A stretch of DNA of 64,000 nt from Actinomadura sp. WMMA1423 (GCF_006547145.1 NZ_CP041244.1:2666001-2730000); one strand, 5' to 3'. Shown: positions 15,582 through 24,656, counted from the first letter of the stretch. A program made the numbers and translations. The notes: generated by a model from the letters alone, not told the origin.

Positions 15582-16607
15582 TCAGAAGTGGAAGGAGTCG
15601 ATGTTCTTCGCGTCGAAGATCAGGGGCTTGCCCAGCAGGATCGTGTCCGGCGCGATGAACTCGAGCCTGCCGAGCCGTCCGGCGTCGAGGTGGTTGCCGA
15701 CACCGGGCTTGAGGGTCCCGTCGACCTGCGCCTTGGCCATGTGGACCGCCGCGTATCCGATATCGGTCGGGTTCCACAGGCACACTTCTTTGATCGTCCC
15801 GTCCTTGATGAAGGGACGGACGAGGCTCGGCACGCCGAGGCCGGTGATCGCGACTTTGCCCTTGAGGCCGAGTTCCTTGACGGCCTGCGCGACGCCGGGC
15901 GTGGCGATCCCGGTCACCGCCCACACGCCGTTGATCTCCTTGTGGGCGCGCAGATAGTCGAGTGTCACCTGGCGGGACTTCGCCAGGTCCTCGTTACCGG
16001 GAAGTACCGCCTTGATCTTCATCTCGGGATACTTCGCCGCGATGTACTTGCGCATCTCCGCGATCCAGCGGTTCTGGTTCGGTGCGGTCAGAACGGCGGT
16101 GACGATCAGGAAGTTTCCGCGACCGTCCGTCTGCCTGGCCATCATGTCGACCAGGGTCTGTCCCATGCCGGCGAAGGTCGCCTGGTTCAGGAACGTCTGG
16201 CGTGAGTCCGGGGCCGCGTCGGCGTCGAAGGTCGAGACCTTGACACCGGCGGCCTGGGCGCGCTTCAGCGCCGGCGCGATGGCGTTCGCGTCGTTCGCCG
16301 ACACCGTGATGGCGCTGTATCGCTGCTGGACGTACTGGTCGACCAGGTCGGACTGTTTGGAGACGTCGGCATCGACCGGTCCGTTGAAGCTGAACGAGAC
16401 GCCGAGTTCGGCGGCGGCGGCCCGGCCGCCCTGCTCCGCGGCTTTGAAGTAGGGGTCGCTGGTGAACTTGGGGATCATCGCGATCCGAACCTGGCCGCCC
16501 TTTTCCGTGGCGACGCCGGAGTTGCCGACCGTGCCACCGCAACCAGCGGCGAAGGTCGCCAAGCCTGCCAGGATTCCGACGACTAGTAGCGTGGGGGATC
16601 TGCGCAT
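15582..16607 (-). CDS. Sugar ABC transporter substrate-binding lipoprotein (RhaS/LsrB-like)
   Basis: 341 residues. A signal peptide of the lipoprotein type ends LATFAAGCGG (lipobox, Cys23). The mature part is a type I periplasmic-binding fold: IAMIPKFTSDPYFKAAEQGG, then DLVDQYVQQRYSAITVSAND and VKVSTFDADAAPDSRQ. These resemble rhamnose and autoinducer-2 binding proteins. Aromatic and Asp residues for sugar contacts lie at the usual places (Phe and Tyr near the start, Asp in DADAAPDS, Asn-Arg in NQNRW). It delivers substrate to the two permeases encoded upstream. Not translationally coupled to its neighbours (gaps 43 and 55 nt). Confidence 0.9.
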   Translation of the reverse strand: MRRSPTLLVVGILAGLATFAAGCGGTVGNSGVATEKGGQVRIAMIPKFTSDPYFKAAEQGGRAAAAELGVSFSFNGPVDADVSKQSDLVDQYVQQRYSAITVSANDANAIAPALKRAQAAGVKVSTFDADAAPDSRQTFLNQATFAGMGQTLVDMMARQTDGRGNFLIVTAVLTAPNQNRWIAEMRKYIAAKYPEMKIKAVLPGNEDLAKSRQVTLDYLRAHKEINGVWAVTGIATPGVAQAVKELGLKGKVAITGLGVPSLVRPFIKDGTIKEVCLWNPTDIGYAAVHMAKAQVDGTLKPGVGNHLDAGRLGRLEFIAPDTILLGKPLIFDAKNIDSFHF

Positions 16608-16650
16608 CAGATGGCTCCGATCTGGGGTGGGGAGTATGCGCCGACTGCGG

Positions 16651-17628
16651 TTAGGAACGCTTGGCCTGAGTGACTTCGTTGACGAGCACGGCGGCGATCA
16701 GCACGGCGCCTTGGACGAACAACGCGAATGAACTGGACATGCCGGACAACGTCATCCCCTGCGCCAGGAACGCGAGGATCAGGATGCTGAGCACGATTCC
16801 CGCGATACTGCCGCTCCCGCCCTTGACATCCGCGCCACCGAGCACGACGGCGGCGATCGCCTGGAGTTCGAGGCCGAGGCCGGCGTTCCCGCGCGCGGTG
16901 GAGACCCGGGAGGTGTAGATGATCGCCGCGATCGCCACGAGAACGCCCAGGATCACGTAGACGGCGCAGCGGGTCTTCAGCACGGGGACCCCCGACATCC
17001 GCGCCGTCCTCGGGTTGATGCCCAGTCCGAACACGTACCGTCCGAAGCGGCTGCGCTCCAGGACGAGCCAGATCGCGATCGCCACGATCACGAAGACGAC
17101 GAGTTGTCCGGGAACCACACCGCCGATGTAGTACTGGCCCAGATAGGCGAACCAATCGGGGAACCGTGACACCGCGTCCGCGTCGGAGACGATGTACGCC
17201 AGCCCACGGAACAGGGAGAACGTGCCGAGGGTGACGGTCAGCGGGCTCAGGCCGAGGCCTGCGACCAGGATGCCGTTGAGCAGGCCGCCCGCCGCCCCGA
17301 CGGCGACGCCGGCGGCGAGCGCGAGCGCCGGGGGCATGCCCGCCGCGTAGGAGAAGCCGACCGTCACCGAGACCAGGGCCAGCAGCGAGCCGACCGAAAG
17401 ATCGATCCCGCCGGTGACGATGACCAGCGTCATGCCCATTGCGATCAAGCCCGACTCGGCGAAGAAGCGGGACGTGTCAAGCATGTTCTGGAGATTGAGA
17501 AAGTAGGGCGAGGACAGCGAGAACAGCGTGATCTCCGCCAGCAGCACGATCAGCAGGACCGTTTCGCGCCGGAGCTTGGGAAGCTTGCGGACCAATGCCG
17601 AGCCGACGATCGTCGACACTGTGATCAC
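16651..17628 (-). CDS. Sugar ABC transporter permease (second)
   Basis: 325 residues, about nine hydrophobic segments, RbsC/RhaP family. The cytoplasmic coupling motif region is GIDLSVGSLLALVSVTVG and a later family stretch reads GLGLELQAIAAVVLGGADVKGG. The start is GTG at 17628, overlapping the previous permease stop as GTGA; a second GTG lies three codons later. Together with the other permease it makes a heterodimeric channel. Confidence 0.9.
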   Translation of the reverse strand: MITVSTIVGSALVRKLPKLRRETVLLIVLLAEITLFSLSSPYFLNLQNMLDTSRFFAESGLIAMGMTLVIVTGGIDLSVGSLLALVSVTVGFSYAAGMPPALALAAGVAVGAAGGLLNGILVAGLGLSPLTVTLGTFSLFRGLAYIVSDADAVSRFPDWFAYLGQYYIGGVVPGQLVVFVIVAIAIWLVLERSRFGRYVFGLGINPRTARMSGVPVLKTRCAVYVILGVLVAIAAIIYTSRVSTARGNAGLGLELQAIAAVVLGGADVKGGSGSIAGIVLSILILAFLAQGMTLSGMSSSFALFVQGAVLIAAVLVNEVTQAKRS

Positions 17629-18578
17629 CTCAGAATCCTGCGACGCAGTGCGTCGGCCGAAATCGCCATAAGGATGAGGGCGCCGAGCACGAAGTCCTGC
17701 CAGGTGCCCGCCACGCCTGTCAGGGTCAGCGCGTTGAGGATGACGCCGATCAGGATCGCGCCGACCAGTGGCGCGGCGGTCGATCCGCGGCCGCCGGCGA
17801 CGCTCGTGCCACCGACGACGACGGCGGCGATGACCTGGAGCTCGAACCCCGTGCCGGCGGTCGCCTGCACCTGTCCGACCTGGCCCAGGTAGATCATCGA
17901 CGCCAGGCCGACGCAACCGCCGGCGACCACGAACGACCAGAACCTGGTCCGGCGGGGAGACAGTCCGGCGAGCAGCGCCGCCCGGGAGTTCCCGCCGACC
18001 GCGAAGACGTTCCGACCCCAGGTCGAGTGGATGTTGACGAGGCCGAACGCCAGCGCCGCAAGGAACAGAACGATGATCGGCATGGCCCCGCTGCCGAGGA
18101 ACTGCGACCCGGCCGGAGGGTTGAAGACGAGTCCGCCGGCGCGGTCCAGGAACTGGCCTCGGATGATGTTCATCATCCCGAGGGTCACGATGATCGACGG
18201 CAGGCGCGCCGCCGTGCTCAGCAACCCGTTGACGGCGCCGACGACCAGCCCGACCCCGATCGCGGCGGCCAGCGGAAGCAGCACTCCCCCGGAGCGCTCG
18301 GCGACGGCGCCGGCGACGGCCGCGGTGAGGCCGAGCAGAGAGCCCGTGCTGATATCGATCTCTCCGGCGAGGATCACCTGGTTGACGGCGAGCGCGACCA
18401 CCCCCGTCACGGCGACCTGGCTGATGATCCCCTGAAGGTTGCCCGGGCTGCGAAAGCTCGGCAGCGCCACCGCCAGCACGATCACGAAGAGCACCAGGAA
18501 CGCCAGCGAGGCGACGTCCGGACGCTGCGCGGCGCGGCCGATGCCGGACCGACGGGGCAGCGCGACGACTCCGGTCAT
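17625..18578 (-). CDS. Sugar ABC transporter permease (first)
   Basis: 317 residues, about nine hydrophobic segments. Family signatures: ILAGEIDISTGSLLGLTAAV and GFELQVIAAVVVGGTSVAGG. ATG at 18578 overlaps the ATPase stop as ATGA and its own stop overlaps the next permease, so ATPase and both permeases are tightly coupled. Two distinct permeases with one two-domain ATPase is the arrangement of the rhamnose and LsrACD importers. Confidence 0.9.
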   Translation of the reverse strand: MTGVVALPRRSGIGRAAQRPDVASLAFLVLFVIVLAVALPSFRSPGNLQGIISQVAVTGVVALAVNQVILAGEIDISTGSLLGLTAAVAGAVAERSGGVLLPLAAAIGVGLVVGAVNGLLSTAARLPSIIVTLGMMNIIRGQFLDRAGGLVFNPPAGSQFLGSGAMPIIVLFLAALAFGLVNIHSTWGRNVFAVGGNSRAALLAGLSPRRTRFWSFVVAGGCVGLASMIYLGQVGQVQATAGTGFELQVIAAVVVGGTSVAGGRGSTAAPLVGAILIGVILNALTLTGVAGTWQDFVLGALILMAISADALRRRILR

Positions 18579-20128
18579 ATCCGTGCCCCCCGCTGTTCGT
18601 CGCGGGGCGCGGACGCTCCGATCGGCACGCCGGTCGCGGCCGCGCCGACGAGTTCGGCCGTGGCCTCCCGATGGTCGAACTCGGCCGTGATCCGGCCTTC
18701 GCGGAGAACGAGGATGCGGTCGGCCATGCTGAGCACCTCGTCGAGTTCGGAGGAGATCAGCAGGATGGCCTTCCCTTCCGCGGCCAGATCGTCGATGAGC
18801 CGGTAGATCTCGGCCTTCGCACCGACGTCCACACCGCGCGTGGGCTCGTCCAGGATCAGCAGTGCCGGTTCGCGCGCAAGCGCCTTGGCGACGGCGACCT
18901 TCTGCTGGTTTCCGCCGGACAGGAGCCCGACAGCGGTGCCGACCGAGGGCGTCCTGATCGCAAGGTGCTCGCGGAAACGGGTGGCGAGCCGGTCCTCGGC
19001 ACCGCGGTCGACCAGGCCGAACCGGGAGAACTTCTCCAGGCTTCCGAAGCTGATGTTCCGGGAGATGGAGAACGGCAGGACCAGCCCGTCCGCCCTGCGC
19101 TCCTCCGGCACGTACGCGATGCCGAGTTCCTGAGCGTGCCGCGGCGATCGGGGGCGGACCGCCCGGCCCCGAAGTCTGATCGTGCCCGCCGACACCGGGT
19201 CGGCGCCGAACAGCGCCCGTGCCACCTCGCTGCGGCCGGCGCCGATGAGGCCCGCCAGGCCCACTATCTCGCCGGCGTGCACGGTCAGGTCGATGTCCGC
19301 GAACTCACCTGGCCGGGTGAGGCTCTCCACCTCCAGGACAGGATCACCGGCGGGCCGGCGATGCCGGGTGTACAACTGCTCCAGCGGCCGTCCGACCATG
19401 AGGTGGATCAACTCCCGCCGGCTGAAGGTGCTCGCCGGAGCGGTCTTCATCAGGTGCCCGTCCCGCAGCACGCTGATCATGTCCGAGATCTCGAAGATCT
19501 CCTCCAGCCGATGCGAGATGTAGATGACGGTGACGCCTCCGCCGCTCAGATCGGAGATCGTCTCGAAGAGGCGCACGGCATCCTGATCGGTCAGGCTCGC
19601 CGTCGGCTCGTCCATGATCAGGATCTGCGCGTCCCGCAGCAGCGCCCGCGCGATGGCAACCATCTGCCGCACGGCCGGGCGCAGTCCGCTCACCAGTGCC
19701 TCGGGGTCGATGTCGGCGTTCAGGCGCTCGAACAGCTCACGGGCCCGCGCACGCATCACCGAACGGTCGATGAGCCCCAGCCGCGTACGGGGCCGGGGGC
19801 GGCCGACGTACAGGTTCTCCGCGACCGTCAGCTCGTCGAACAGCTCGAGCTCCTGGGGGATCATCGCTATCCCGGCTCGTTCGGCGTCGTGCACGGAGGC
19901 GAAGGAGACCTCCTCGCCGTCGACGTGCAACGAACCCGCGTCGGGCCGCTGCACACCGTCGATGATCTTCATCAGCGTGCTCTTGCCGGCTCCGTTCTCG
20001 CCGACCAGGGAGTGCACCTCCCCGCGGAGCACGGTCAGATCAACACCTTCGACGGCGGTCACCCCACCGAAGTGCTTCGAGACCCCCCGTAGCTCTATCG
20101 CGGGGACCGGGGGCTGGGCTTCGTTCAT
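18575..20128 (-). CDS. Sugar ABC transporter ATP-binding protein, two ABC domains (RbsA/LsrA type)
   Basis: 517 residues with two fused ATPase domains. Domain 1 has Walker A GENGAGKST (43-51), a degenerate signature PAVRQMVAIARAL and Walker B LIMDEPTASL. Domain 2 has the altered Walker A LIGAGRSEVAR usual in this subfamily, signature LLSGGNQQKVAVAKAL and Walker B LILDEPTRGVDVG. ATG at 20128 is chosen; upstream in-frame DNA is the regulated promoter region. It is the first gene of the importer-kinase-aldolase operon. Its promoter region carries two copies of the GntR-type palindrome. Confidence 0.93.
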   Translation of the reverse strand: MNEAQPPVPAIELRGVSKHFGGVTAVEGVDLTVLRGEVHSLVGENGAGKSTLMKIIDGVQRPDAGSLHVDGEEVSFASVHDAERAGIAMIPQELELFDELTVAENLYVGRPRPRTRLGLIDRSVMRARARELFERLNADIDPEALVSGLRPAVRQMVAIARALLRDAQILIMDEPTASLTDQDAVRLFETISDLSGGGVTVIYISHRLEEIFEISDMISVLRDGHLMKTAPASTFSRRELIHLMVGRPLEQLYTRHRRPAGDPVLEVESLTRPGEFADIDLTVHAGEIVGLAGLIGAGRSEVARALFGADPVSAGTIRLRGRAVRPRSPRHAQELGIAYVPEERRADGLVLPFSISRNISFGSLEKFSRFGLVDRGAEDRLATRFREHLAIRTPSVGTAVGLLSGGNQQKVAVAKALAREPALLILDEPTRGVDVGAKAEIYRLIDDLAAEGKAILLISSELDEVLSMADRILVLREGRITAEFDHREATAELVGAAATGVPIGASAPRDEQRGARI

Positions 20129-20239
20129 GAGTTCGCCACTCCAGGCACTCTCGAAGGGTCCGACCGTTGTTCTGACGATCGGCCCTCCCGCATCACCAAC
20201 GTAACGTCGGGTTCTGGTAGCGGTAACGTACGGGACGCT

Positions 20240-20257
20240 TGGTCCACCGGTCAACCA
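20240..20257. promoter_or_regulatory. GntR/FadR-type operator, importer and SDR divergent promoter
   Basis: TGGTCCACCGGTCAACCA fits TGGTNNACCGGTNNACCA exactly, the same 18-bp palindrome found before the GntR gene at 23227-23244. It lies 112 nt upstream of the ATPase start and 143 nt from the SDR start. FCD-type GntR proteins commonly bind TNGTNNNACNA-like palindromes, which agrees. Confidence 0.75.
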
Positions 20258-20268
20258 ATCCATCGAGA

Positions 20269-20282
20269 ATTGGTTGACCAAT
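20269..20282. promoter_or_regulatory. Second, shorter operator copy
   Basis: ATTGGTTGACCAAT is a perfect 6-bp inverted repeat with a 2-bp spacer and contains TGGTNNACCA, the short form of the operator 29 nt to its left (start to start). The two half-site groups would let two dimers bind side by side in the divergent promoter. Confidence 0.65.
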
Positions 20283-20399
20283 CTGATGGCCGGAGCTTAG
20301 ATTCGGGCGGACCGCCCCGCGGCCCGGGCATCCGGAGCGGTGTCGTGCCCGGGCCTCCGGGATCAGGCGGATGCTCCAACACCCCCGATGGGAGAAACC

Positions 20400-21227
20400 A
20401 TGAACACTCCGGCCGGCGCAGCACCCGACGAGGTGGTCAGCGGCGTCGATGGCAAACGGATTCTCGACCGGTTCCGGCTCGATGACAGGTCCGCGCTGGT
20501 CACCGGAGGAGGGACCGGGATCGGCCGCGCCTTCGCGCACGCGCTGGGTGAGGCCGGTGCCCGGGTCGCCGTGGTCGACCTGGACGCGGACCGCGCGGCG
20601 ACGGTCGCCGCCGAGCTGGCGGCAAAGAAGATCGAAGCCGTCGCCCTTCAGGCGGACGCCTCGGACGAGGCGGACATCGAACGCTTCGTGGCCGAGACCG
20701 TCGCCGCGTTCGGCGGCCTGGACATCGCGGTGAACAACGCGGGCATCAACCTCAACTCCGCCGCCGAGGACACACCGGCCGGGGAGTGGGACAAGGTCTT
20801 CGCGCTCAACACCCGCGGGGTCTTCCTCGCCTGCCGCGACGAGGCACGCGTCATGTTCGGGCAGGGGTACGGGAAGATCATCAATACCGCGTCGATGGCT
20901 TCACTGATCGTCCCGCACCCGCAGAAACAGGTGTCCTACAACGCCTCCAAGGGAGCCGTCGTGACGCTCACCCGCACGTTGGCCGCCGAGTGGGCGGACC
21001 GCGGCGTCCGCGTGAACGCGATCTCGCCGGGCATCATCCGCACCGCCCTGATCGAGCAGTCCGAGGCGCTCGCCCCGCTCGTCGACGAATGGCTGTCGGG
21101 CATCCCGGCCGGCCGGCTCGGCGAGGTGACGGACCTGCAGGGTGCCGTCGTCTTCCTGGCGAGCGCCGCCTCCGACTACATGACCGGCCACAACCTCGTC
21201 ATCGAGGGCGGCCAGACACTCTGGTAG
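20400..21227 (+). CDS. SDR-family oxidoreductase
   Basis: 275 residues. Classical short-chain dehydrogenase: cofactor motif TGGGTGIG (35-42), Asp in VVDLDADR favouring NAD, NNAG, Ser165 region, and catalytic Tyr180/Lys184 in QVSYNASKGAVVT. The start ATG 20400 follows GGGAG. It heads the plus-strand arm of the sugar block and shares the regulated divergent promoter with the importer. It probably oxidises the imported sugar or a derivative. Confidence 0.9.
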   Translation: MNTPAGAAPDEVVSGVDGKRILDRFRLDDRSALVTGGGTGIGRAFAHALGEAGARVAVVDLDADRAATVAAELAAKKIEAVALQADASDEADIERFVAETVAAFGGLDIAVNNAGINLNSAAEDTPAGEWDKVFALNTRGVFLACRDEARVMFGQGYGKIINTASMASLIVPHPQKQVSYNASKGAVVTLTRTLAAEWADRGVRVNAISPGIIRTALIEQSEALAPLVDEWLSGIPAGRLGEVTDLQGAVVFLASAASDYMTGHNLVIEGGQTLW

Positions 21228-21260
21228 CCCGTGCTCCCCCGTCTTTCGAAGAGGATCACC

Positions 21261-22442
21261 ATGTTCCCACCCTCCCTCCTCCAACGATTCGGCCGCCGGG
21301 TACGCCTCGGGCTCGTCGGCGGCGGCCTCGACTCGGTCATCGGACAGACCCACCTCCTCGCGTTGCGCGCCGACGGCCTGGCCGACGTGACCGCCGGAGC
21401 CATGAGCGTCGACCCGGAGACGGCCTCGGCCTCGGCCGCGCGCCTGCTCGTCCCGCAGGACCGGACGTATCTCGACTGGCGGGACATGCTCGACCGCGAG
21501 CGGAACCGGCCCGACGGCGTGGACGTGGTGGTCGTCATGACGCCACCGCACCTCCACGCCGAGATCGCCGAGGCGTTCCTGTCCGCCGGGATCCACGTGC
21601 TCTGCGAGAAGCCGCTTTGCGCAACGGCCGCGGACGCACGGAGACTGGCCGACGCGGTGGCGGCCTCCACCGCCCTGTTCGGGCTGACCCACTGCTATAC
21701 CGGCTACCCCATGGTCCGGGAGGCCCGTACTCTCGTCCGCACCGGCCTGATCGGACGGGTGCGGTTGGTCGAGGGCCAGTTGGCCGCGGGCGATCCCGGT
21801 GTACTCCGAGAGCCCGACGCCCCCGAAGACCGGCACTGGCGGTTCCGCCAGGCCATCGCCGGCAAGGGGGCCGTGCTGGGTGAGGTCGGCAGCCATGCCC
21901 ACAACCTCGCCGAGTTCGTCACCGGGCGGCGGGTGACCGAGGTCTACGCCCACCTGAGCACCGTCGCCGAGCGCCGAGAGGTGTACGACAACGCCTATCT
22001 GACCGTGGGCTTCGAAGAAGGCGCCGTCGGACGTCTCTGGTCCAGCTTCGTCGCCGCCGGGAACGAGCACGGGCTGGAGCTACGCGTCTTCGGCGACGAC
22101 GGTTCCCTGCACTGGCGGCAGGAGGATCCCGAGTACCTGTGGCTCCGGCGGCCGGGAGCGTCGGCGACGCGCCTCTCGCGGGGCACAGGCGAACCCGGTG
22201 CGGCCGCGCGTGCCGCCACCCGCTTGCGGGCCGGTCATCCCGAGGGCTACGTGATGGCTTTCGCGACGCTGTACCGGGACTTCCTCAGCGCGGTCATCGC
22301 GGCGGGGCTCGGCGAGGACCCGGCTGAGCACCTTTCGCTACTGCCGTCCGTGGAGGACGGGCTCAGCACCCTGCTTCTGGCCGAAGCCGCCCTCGCTTCC
22401 CACAACGCTGGCGCCGTGCGGCCGCTGGCACGCCGGGGCTGA
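21261..22442 (+). CDS. Gfo/Idh/MocA-family oxidoreductase
   Basis: 393 residues. The Rossmann N-terminus reads LGLVGGGLDSVIGQTHLLAL, the nicotinamide-side motif is VLCEKPLCATAADARRLADA (EKP with the catalytic Lys), and the C-terminal beta-sheet domain includes KGAVLGEVGSHAHNLAEFV (GxxxDxxxH-like, here GSHAHN). Such enzymes oxidise sugars, inositols or sugar acids at one carbon with NAD(P). ATG 21261 is preceded by AAGAGGA. It lies 33 nt after the SDR gene, so they form an operon and probably act in sequence. Confidence 0.88.
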   Translation: MFPPSLLQRFGRRVRLGLVGGGLDSVIGQTHLLALRADGLADVTAGAMSVDPETASASAARLLVPQDRTYLDWRDMLDRERNRPDGVDVVVVMTPPHLHAEIAEAFLSAGIHVLCEKPLCATAADARRLADAVAASTALFGLTHCYTGYPMVREARTLVRTGLIGRVRLVEGQLAAGDPGVLREPDAPEDRHWRFRQAIAGKGAVLGEVGSHAHNLAEFVTGRRVTEVYAHLSTVAERREVYDNAYLTVGFEEGAVGRLWSSFVAAGNEHGLELRVFGDDGSLHWRQEDPEYLWLRRPGASATRLSRGTGEPGAAARAATRLRAGHPEGYVMAFATLYRDFLSAVIAAGLGEDPAEHLSLLPSVEDGLSTLLLAEAALASHNAGAVRPLARRG

Positions 22443-22475
22443 CCACCCGCTTCCCCGTCATCGCCGCGGCTCTGC

Positions 22476-23207
22476 TCACGCGACACCCTCGCGGCCGTCC
22501 AGCATGCTGGCCCGCAGCCGCCGGGTCGCCCGATCCATGTGCGCCAGCATCGCCGCCCTGGCCGCCTCGGCGTCGCGTTCCTCCACCGCCTTGAGAATCG
22601 GCTGATGCATGGCCAGGGAAGTCTCGGTCTCCCCCGCCGTTCGGATGACACGCGAAGCCCACGCCTGCAGGAGCGACTGCACGTTGGTCAGCACACTCGC
22701 AAGCACGCTGTTACCGCTCGCCTCCGCGAGCTGGAGATGGAAAGCGATGTCGGCCTGCACATATGCGTCGAAGTCGTCACCCGCGACCTCCATCTCGTGG
22801 GCCGACTCCACCAGGCGCCGAAGCTGCTCGTCCGTCCGCCGCTCGGCAGCCCAGCCGGCCAGTTGCACTTCGAGGACGTAGCGCGCTTCCAGCAGATCCT
22901 CCAGCCGCTTCTCCCCGAGGAGCAGCCCCCACTCGATGACCTGCGGGAGGAGGTCGGAGCTCGATCGGCTCAGATAGGTGCCGTCACCCACCCGCTGCTC
23001 CAGCAGACCCAGGAGGCTCAGTGACTTGATCGCCTCACGTACGGTCGAGCGCCCTGCCGACAGGGCCTCGGCGAGCTGCCGCTCCGATGGTATCCGCTGC
23101 CCCGGAGCCAACTCTCCGGACAGGAGGTAGGACAACAGCCTGCGCGTGAGCTCGACCCCAGGCGCTTCGCGCCGGACGTTGTCCGGCTGCGGTAGTGGCG
23201 CGATCAT
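22476..23207 (-). CDS. FadR/GntR-family (FCD) transcriptional regulator
   Basis: 243 residues. The winged HTH (about 10-75) reads LTRRLLSYLLSGELAPGQRI, then PSERQLAEALSAGRSTVREA and LGLLEQRVGDGTYL. The FCD ligand domain has the usual metal/effector residues in EARYVLEVQLAGWAA, DIAFHLQLAEASGN and HQPILKAVEERD (Asp and three His). ATG 23207 is used. Its own promoter carries the 18-bp palindrome shared with the importer/SDR promoter, so it is very likely the repressor of the block and autoregulated. It converges with the Gfo/Idh gene. Confidence 0.9.
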   Translation of the reverse strand: MIAPLPQPDNVRREAPGVELTRRLLSYLLSGELAPGQRIPSERQLAEALSAGRSTVREAIKSLSLLGLLEQRVGDGTYLSRSSSDLLPQVIEWGLLLGEKRLEDLLEARYVLEVQLAGWAAERRTDEQLRRLVESAHEMEVAGDDFDAYVQADIAFHLQLAEASGNSVLASVLTNVQSLLQAWASRVIRTAGETETSLAMHQPILKAVEERDAEAARAAMLAHMDRATRRLRASMLDGREGVA

Positions 23208-23226
23208 TGAGACCCCTAGAGGACAC

Positions 23227-23244
23227 TGGTAAACCGGTCTACCA
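23227..23244. promoter_or_regulatory. GntR/FadR-type operator before its own gene
   Basis: TGGTAAACCGGTCTACCA fits TGGTNNACCGGTNNACCA exactly and ends 19 nt before the regulator start codon at 23207. The identical consensus occurs at 20240-20257, tying the regulator to the importer and dehydrogenases. Confidence 0.8.
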
Positions 23245-23351
23245 ATCATAGCGCCGAGGGCGGGCGTCGATCGTGCTGAGCGGTACCAGCCGAAGCTCCG
23301 CCCGCCGCCCCGGGATCGGGCGGTAAGCCTGCACATCGCTCCCGGATGCGG

Positions 23352-23451
23352 CCCCGCGGTCCCCCGAGCCCGTCCCGCCGCCGACATGACGGCACGGTGG
23401 GATGGGCCCGTCGGGATGTAACGCGGGTGGCGGGCTCAGACGGCGGCGCCG
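23352..23451. repeat. Right copy of the approx. 100-bp direct repeat
   Basis: Aligns with 11990-12086. It includes the erythromycin-esterase stop (23436-23438) and the last codons, so this copy is in its native place and the left copy is the displaced or severed one. The two copies bracket the 11-kb sugar block in direct orientation. Confidence 0.75.
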
Positions 23452-24575
23452 TCGCTGATGTGCAGGACCGCGTCGGCCGTGTCGAGGATCGCCTGGTCGA
23501 GCGGGAAGTAGCCCTGCGCGGGCGTGGTGTCGGTGCGCACCCGGGCGGACGGGACCGCGGCGGCCGGGGTCAGGTCCCAGGTGCTGACGCGGCCCTGCAG
23601 GAGGCCCTCGAAGGTGGCCGGCCCGGGCTCCCCGAGCTCGATGGTTTCGCTGCGTCCCAGGCTGCCCGCGACGAAGACGTACCGCTCGTCCAGCAGCGAC
23701 GCGAGGATGGCGCCGGTGCCGAACCAGGTGAGGTCCATGTCCGCCATGCGCATGCGGCTCGGGTTCCGCTGCAGGTGGGTGTTGTGCGCGAAGACGAGGG
23801 TCGGGCCGCGCCGGGCCTCCTCGTCGCGGATGTCCAGGAGGTTCTGGGCCATGAGCGCGTCCCGGGCGGCGCCCAGGCGGGAGATGCGGGCGTCCTGCGC
23901 GATGCGCTGCGCCGCCCGCTTGTGGTACCGCAGCAGGCCGAGCCCGGCGGTGAGGTGGATCCTGGCCCGGGTCCACTCGGTGCGCGACGTCGCCGCGATC
24001 AGTTGCGGGGCCCGCTCGTACAGGGCGGTGAGCATGTCGTCGGCGATCGTCCGCAGCTTCCCGGCTTCCGCCGTGGCGCCGATCGACATGGCCGGGTCCA
24101 TGACCGCCTCCGGGCGGCTCCATCTCTGGTCGTCGCCGGTGAGGGCCGCGATGTCGAGGTCGAGCCCCATGTAGTCGCGGGCACGTTCGAGGTAGCCGCG
24201 CGGACTCGGGGCGCTGAGGGTCTCCATCGGCGCGTCGATGCCGTGGAAGGCCAAGCGCTCGTGCGGGGGACGGCCCGCGTTGTGCTCCCGCATCCAGGCG
24301 ACCAGCGCCCGGTTGGCGTCCAGGTCTCCGAAGCCGTGCGAGAAGCCTTCGCTCATCACGGCGTCGAGGGTCCCCTTTCCCTCCCGGACGAAGTCGTCGA
24401 CGGCGAGGGCGGCCACCCGGTCGGTCTCCATGGCGACCGACCGGAAGCCGTGGCCGGCCAGCCGCGGGAGCAGGTCGTTGCGGAGCCGCCCGAAGGCCGG
24501 TTCCCGGTGCGTCGGCTCGCCGAGGGCCAGCAGGTCGCATGACGGGGGCGCGAAGTCGCGAATGTCCTGAGTCAT
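23436..24575 (-). CDS. Erythromycin esterase family protein
   Basis: 379 residues. Family motifs: LLALGEPTHREPAFGRLRND (catalytic Glu/His area), SVAMETDRVAALAVDDFV, FSHGFGDLDANRALVAWMRE, and VFAHNTHLQRNPSRM with the second His. Ere enzymes open macrolactone rings by hydrolysis; many actinomycete members have unknown substrates. ATG 24575 starts the gene; further upstream in-frame DNA overlaps the divergent regulator. It is divergent from the double-MerR regulator with an 81-bp A+T-rich spacer, so co-regulation is likely. The 3' end lies in a 100-bp repeat. Confidence 0.87.
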   Translation of the reverse strand: MTQDIRDFAPPSCDLLALGEPTHREPAFGRLRNDLLPRLAGHGFRSVAMETDRVAALAVDDFVREGKGTLDAVMSEGFSHGFGDLDANRALVAWMREHNAGRPPHERLAFHGIDAPMETLSAPSPRGYLERARDYMGLDLDIAALTGDDQRWSRPEAVMDPAMSIGATAEAGKLRTIADDMLTALYERAPQLIAATSRTEWTRARIHLTAGLGLLRYHKRAAQRIAQDARISRLGAARDALMAQNLLDIRDEEARRGPTLVFAHNTHLQRNPSRMRMADMDLTWFGTGAILASLLDERYVFVAGSLGRSETIELGEPGPATFEGLLQGRVSTWDLTPAAAVPSARVRTDTTPAQGYFPLDQAILDTADAVLHISDGAAV

Positions 24576-24656
24576 GTGGTGAAATCGTATCGTTGAAAAA
24601 CCGAGTGAAACTTTCCTGCTCATGACCAAGCAAAAACCAGGAAAACCCTCAAACCA

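Noticed and set aside
12114..23207. Integrative element or transposon carrying the sugar block
   Set aside because: No integrase, transposase or inverted terminal repeats are present; only the flanking direct repeats suggest transfer, so it is reported as a finding and not as a mobile element.
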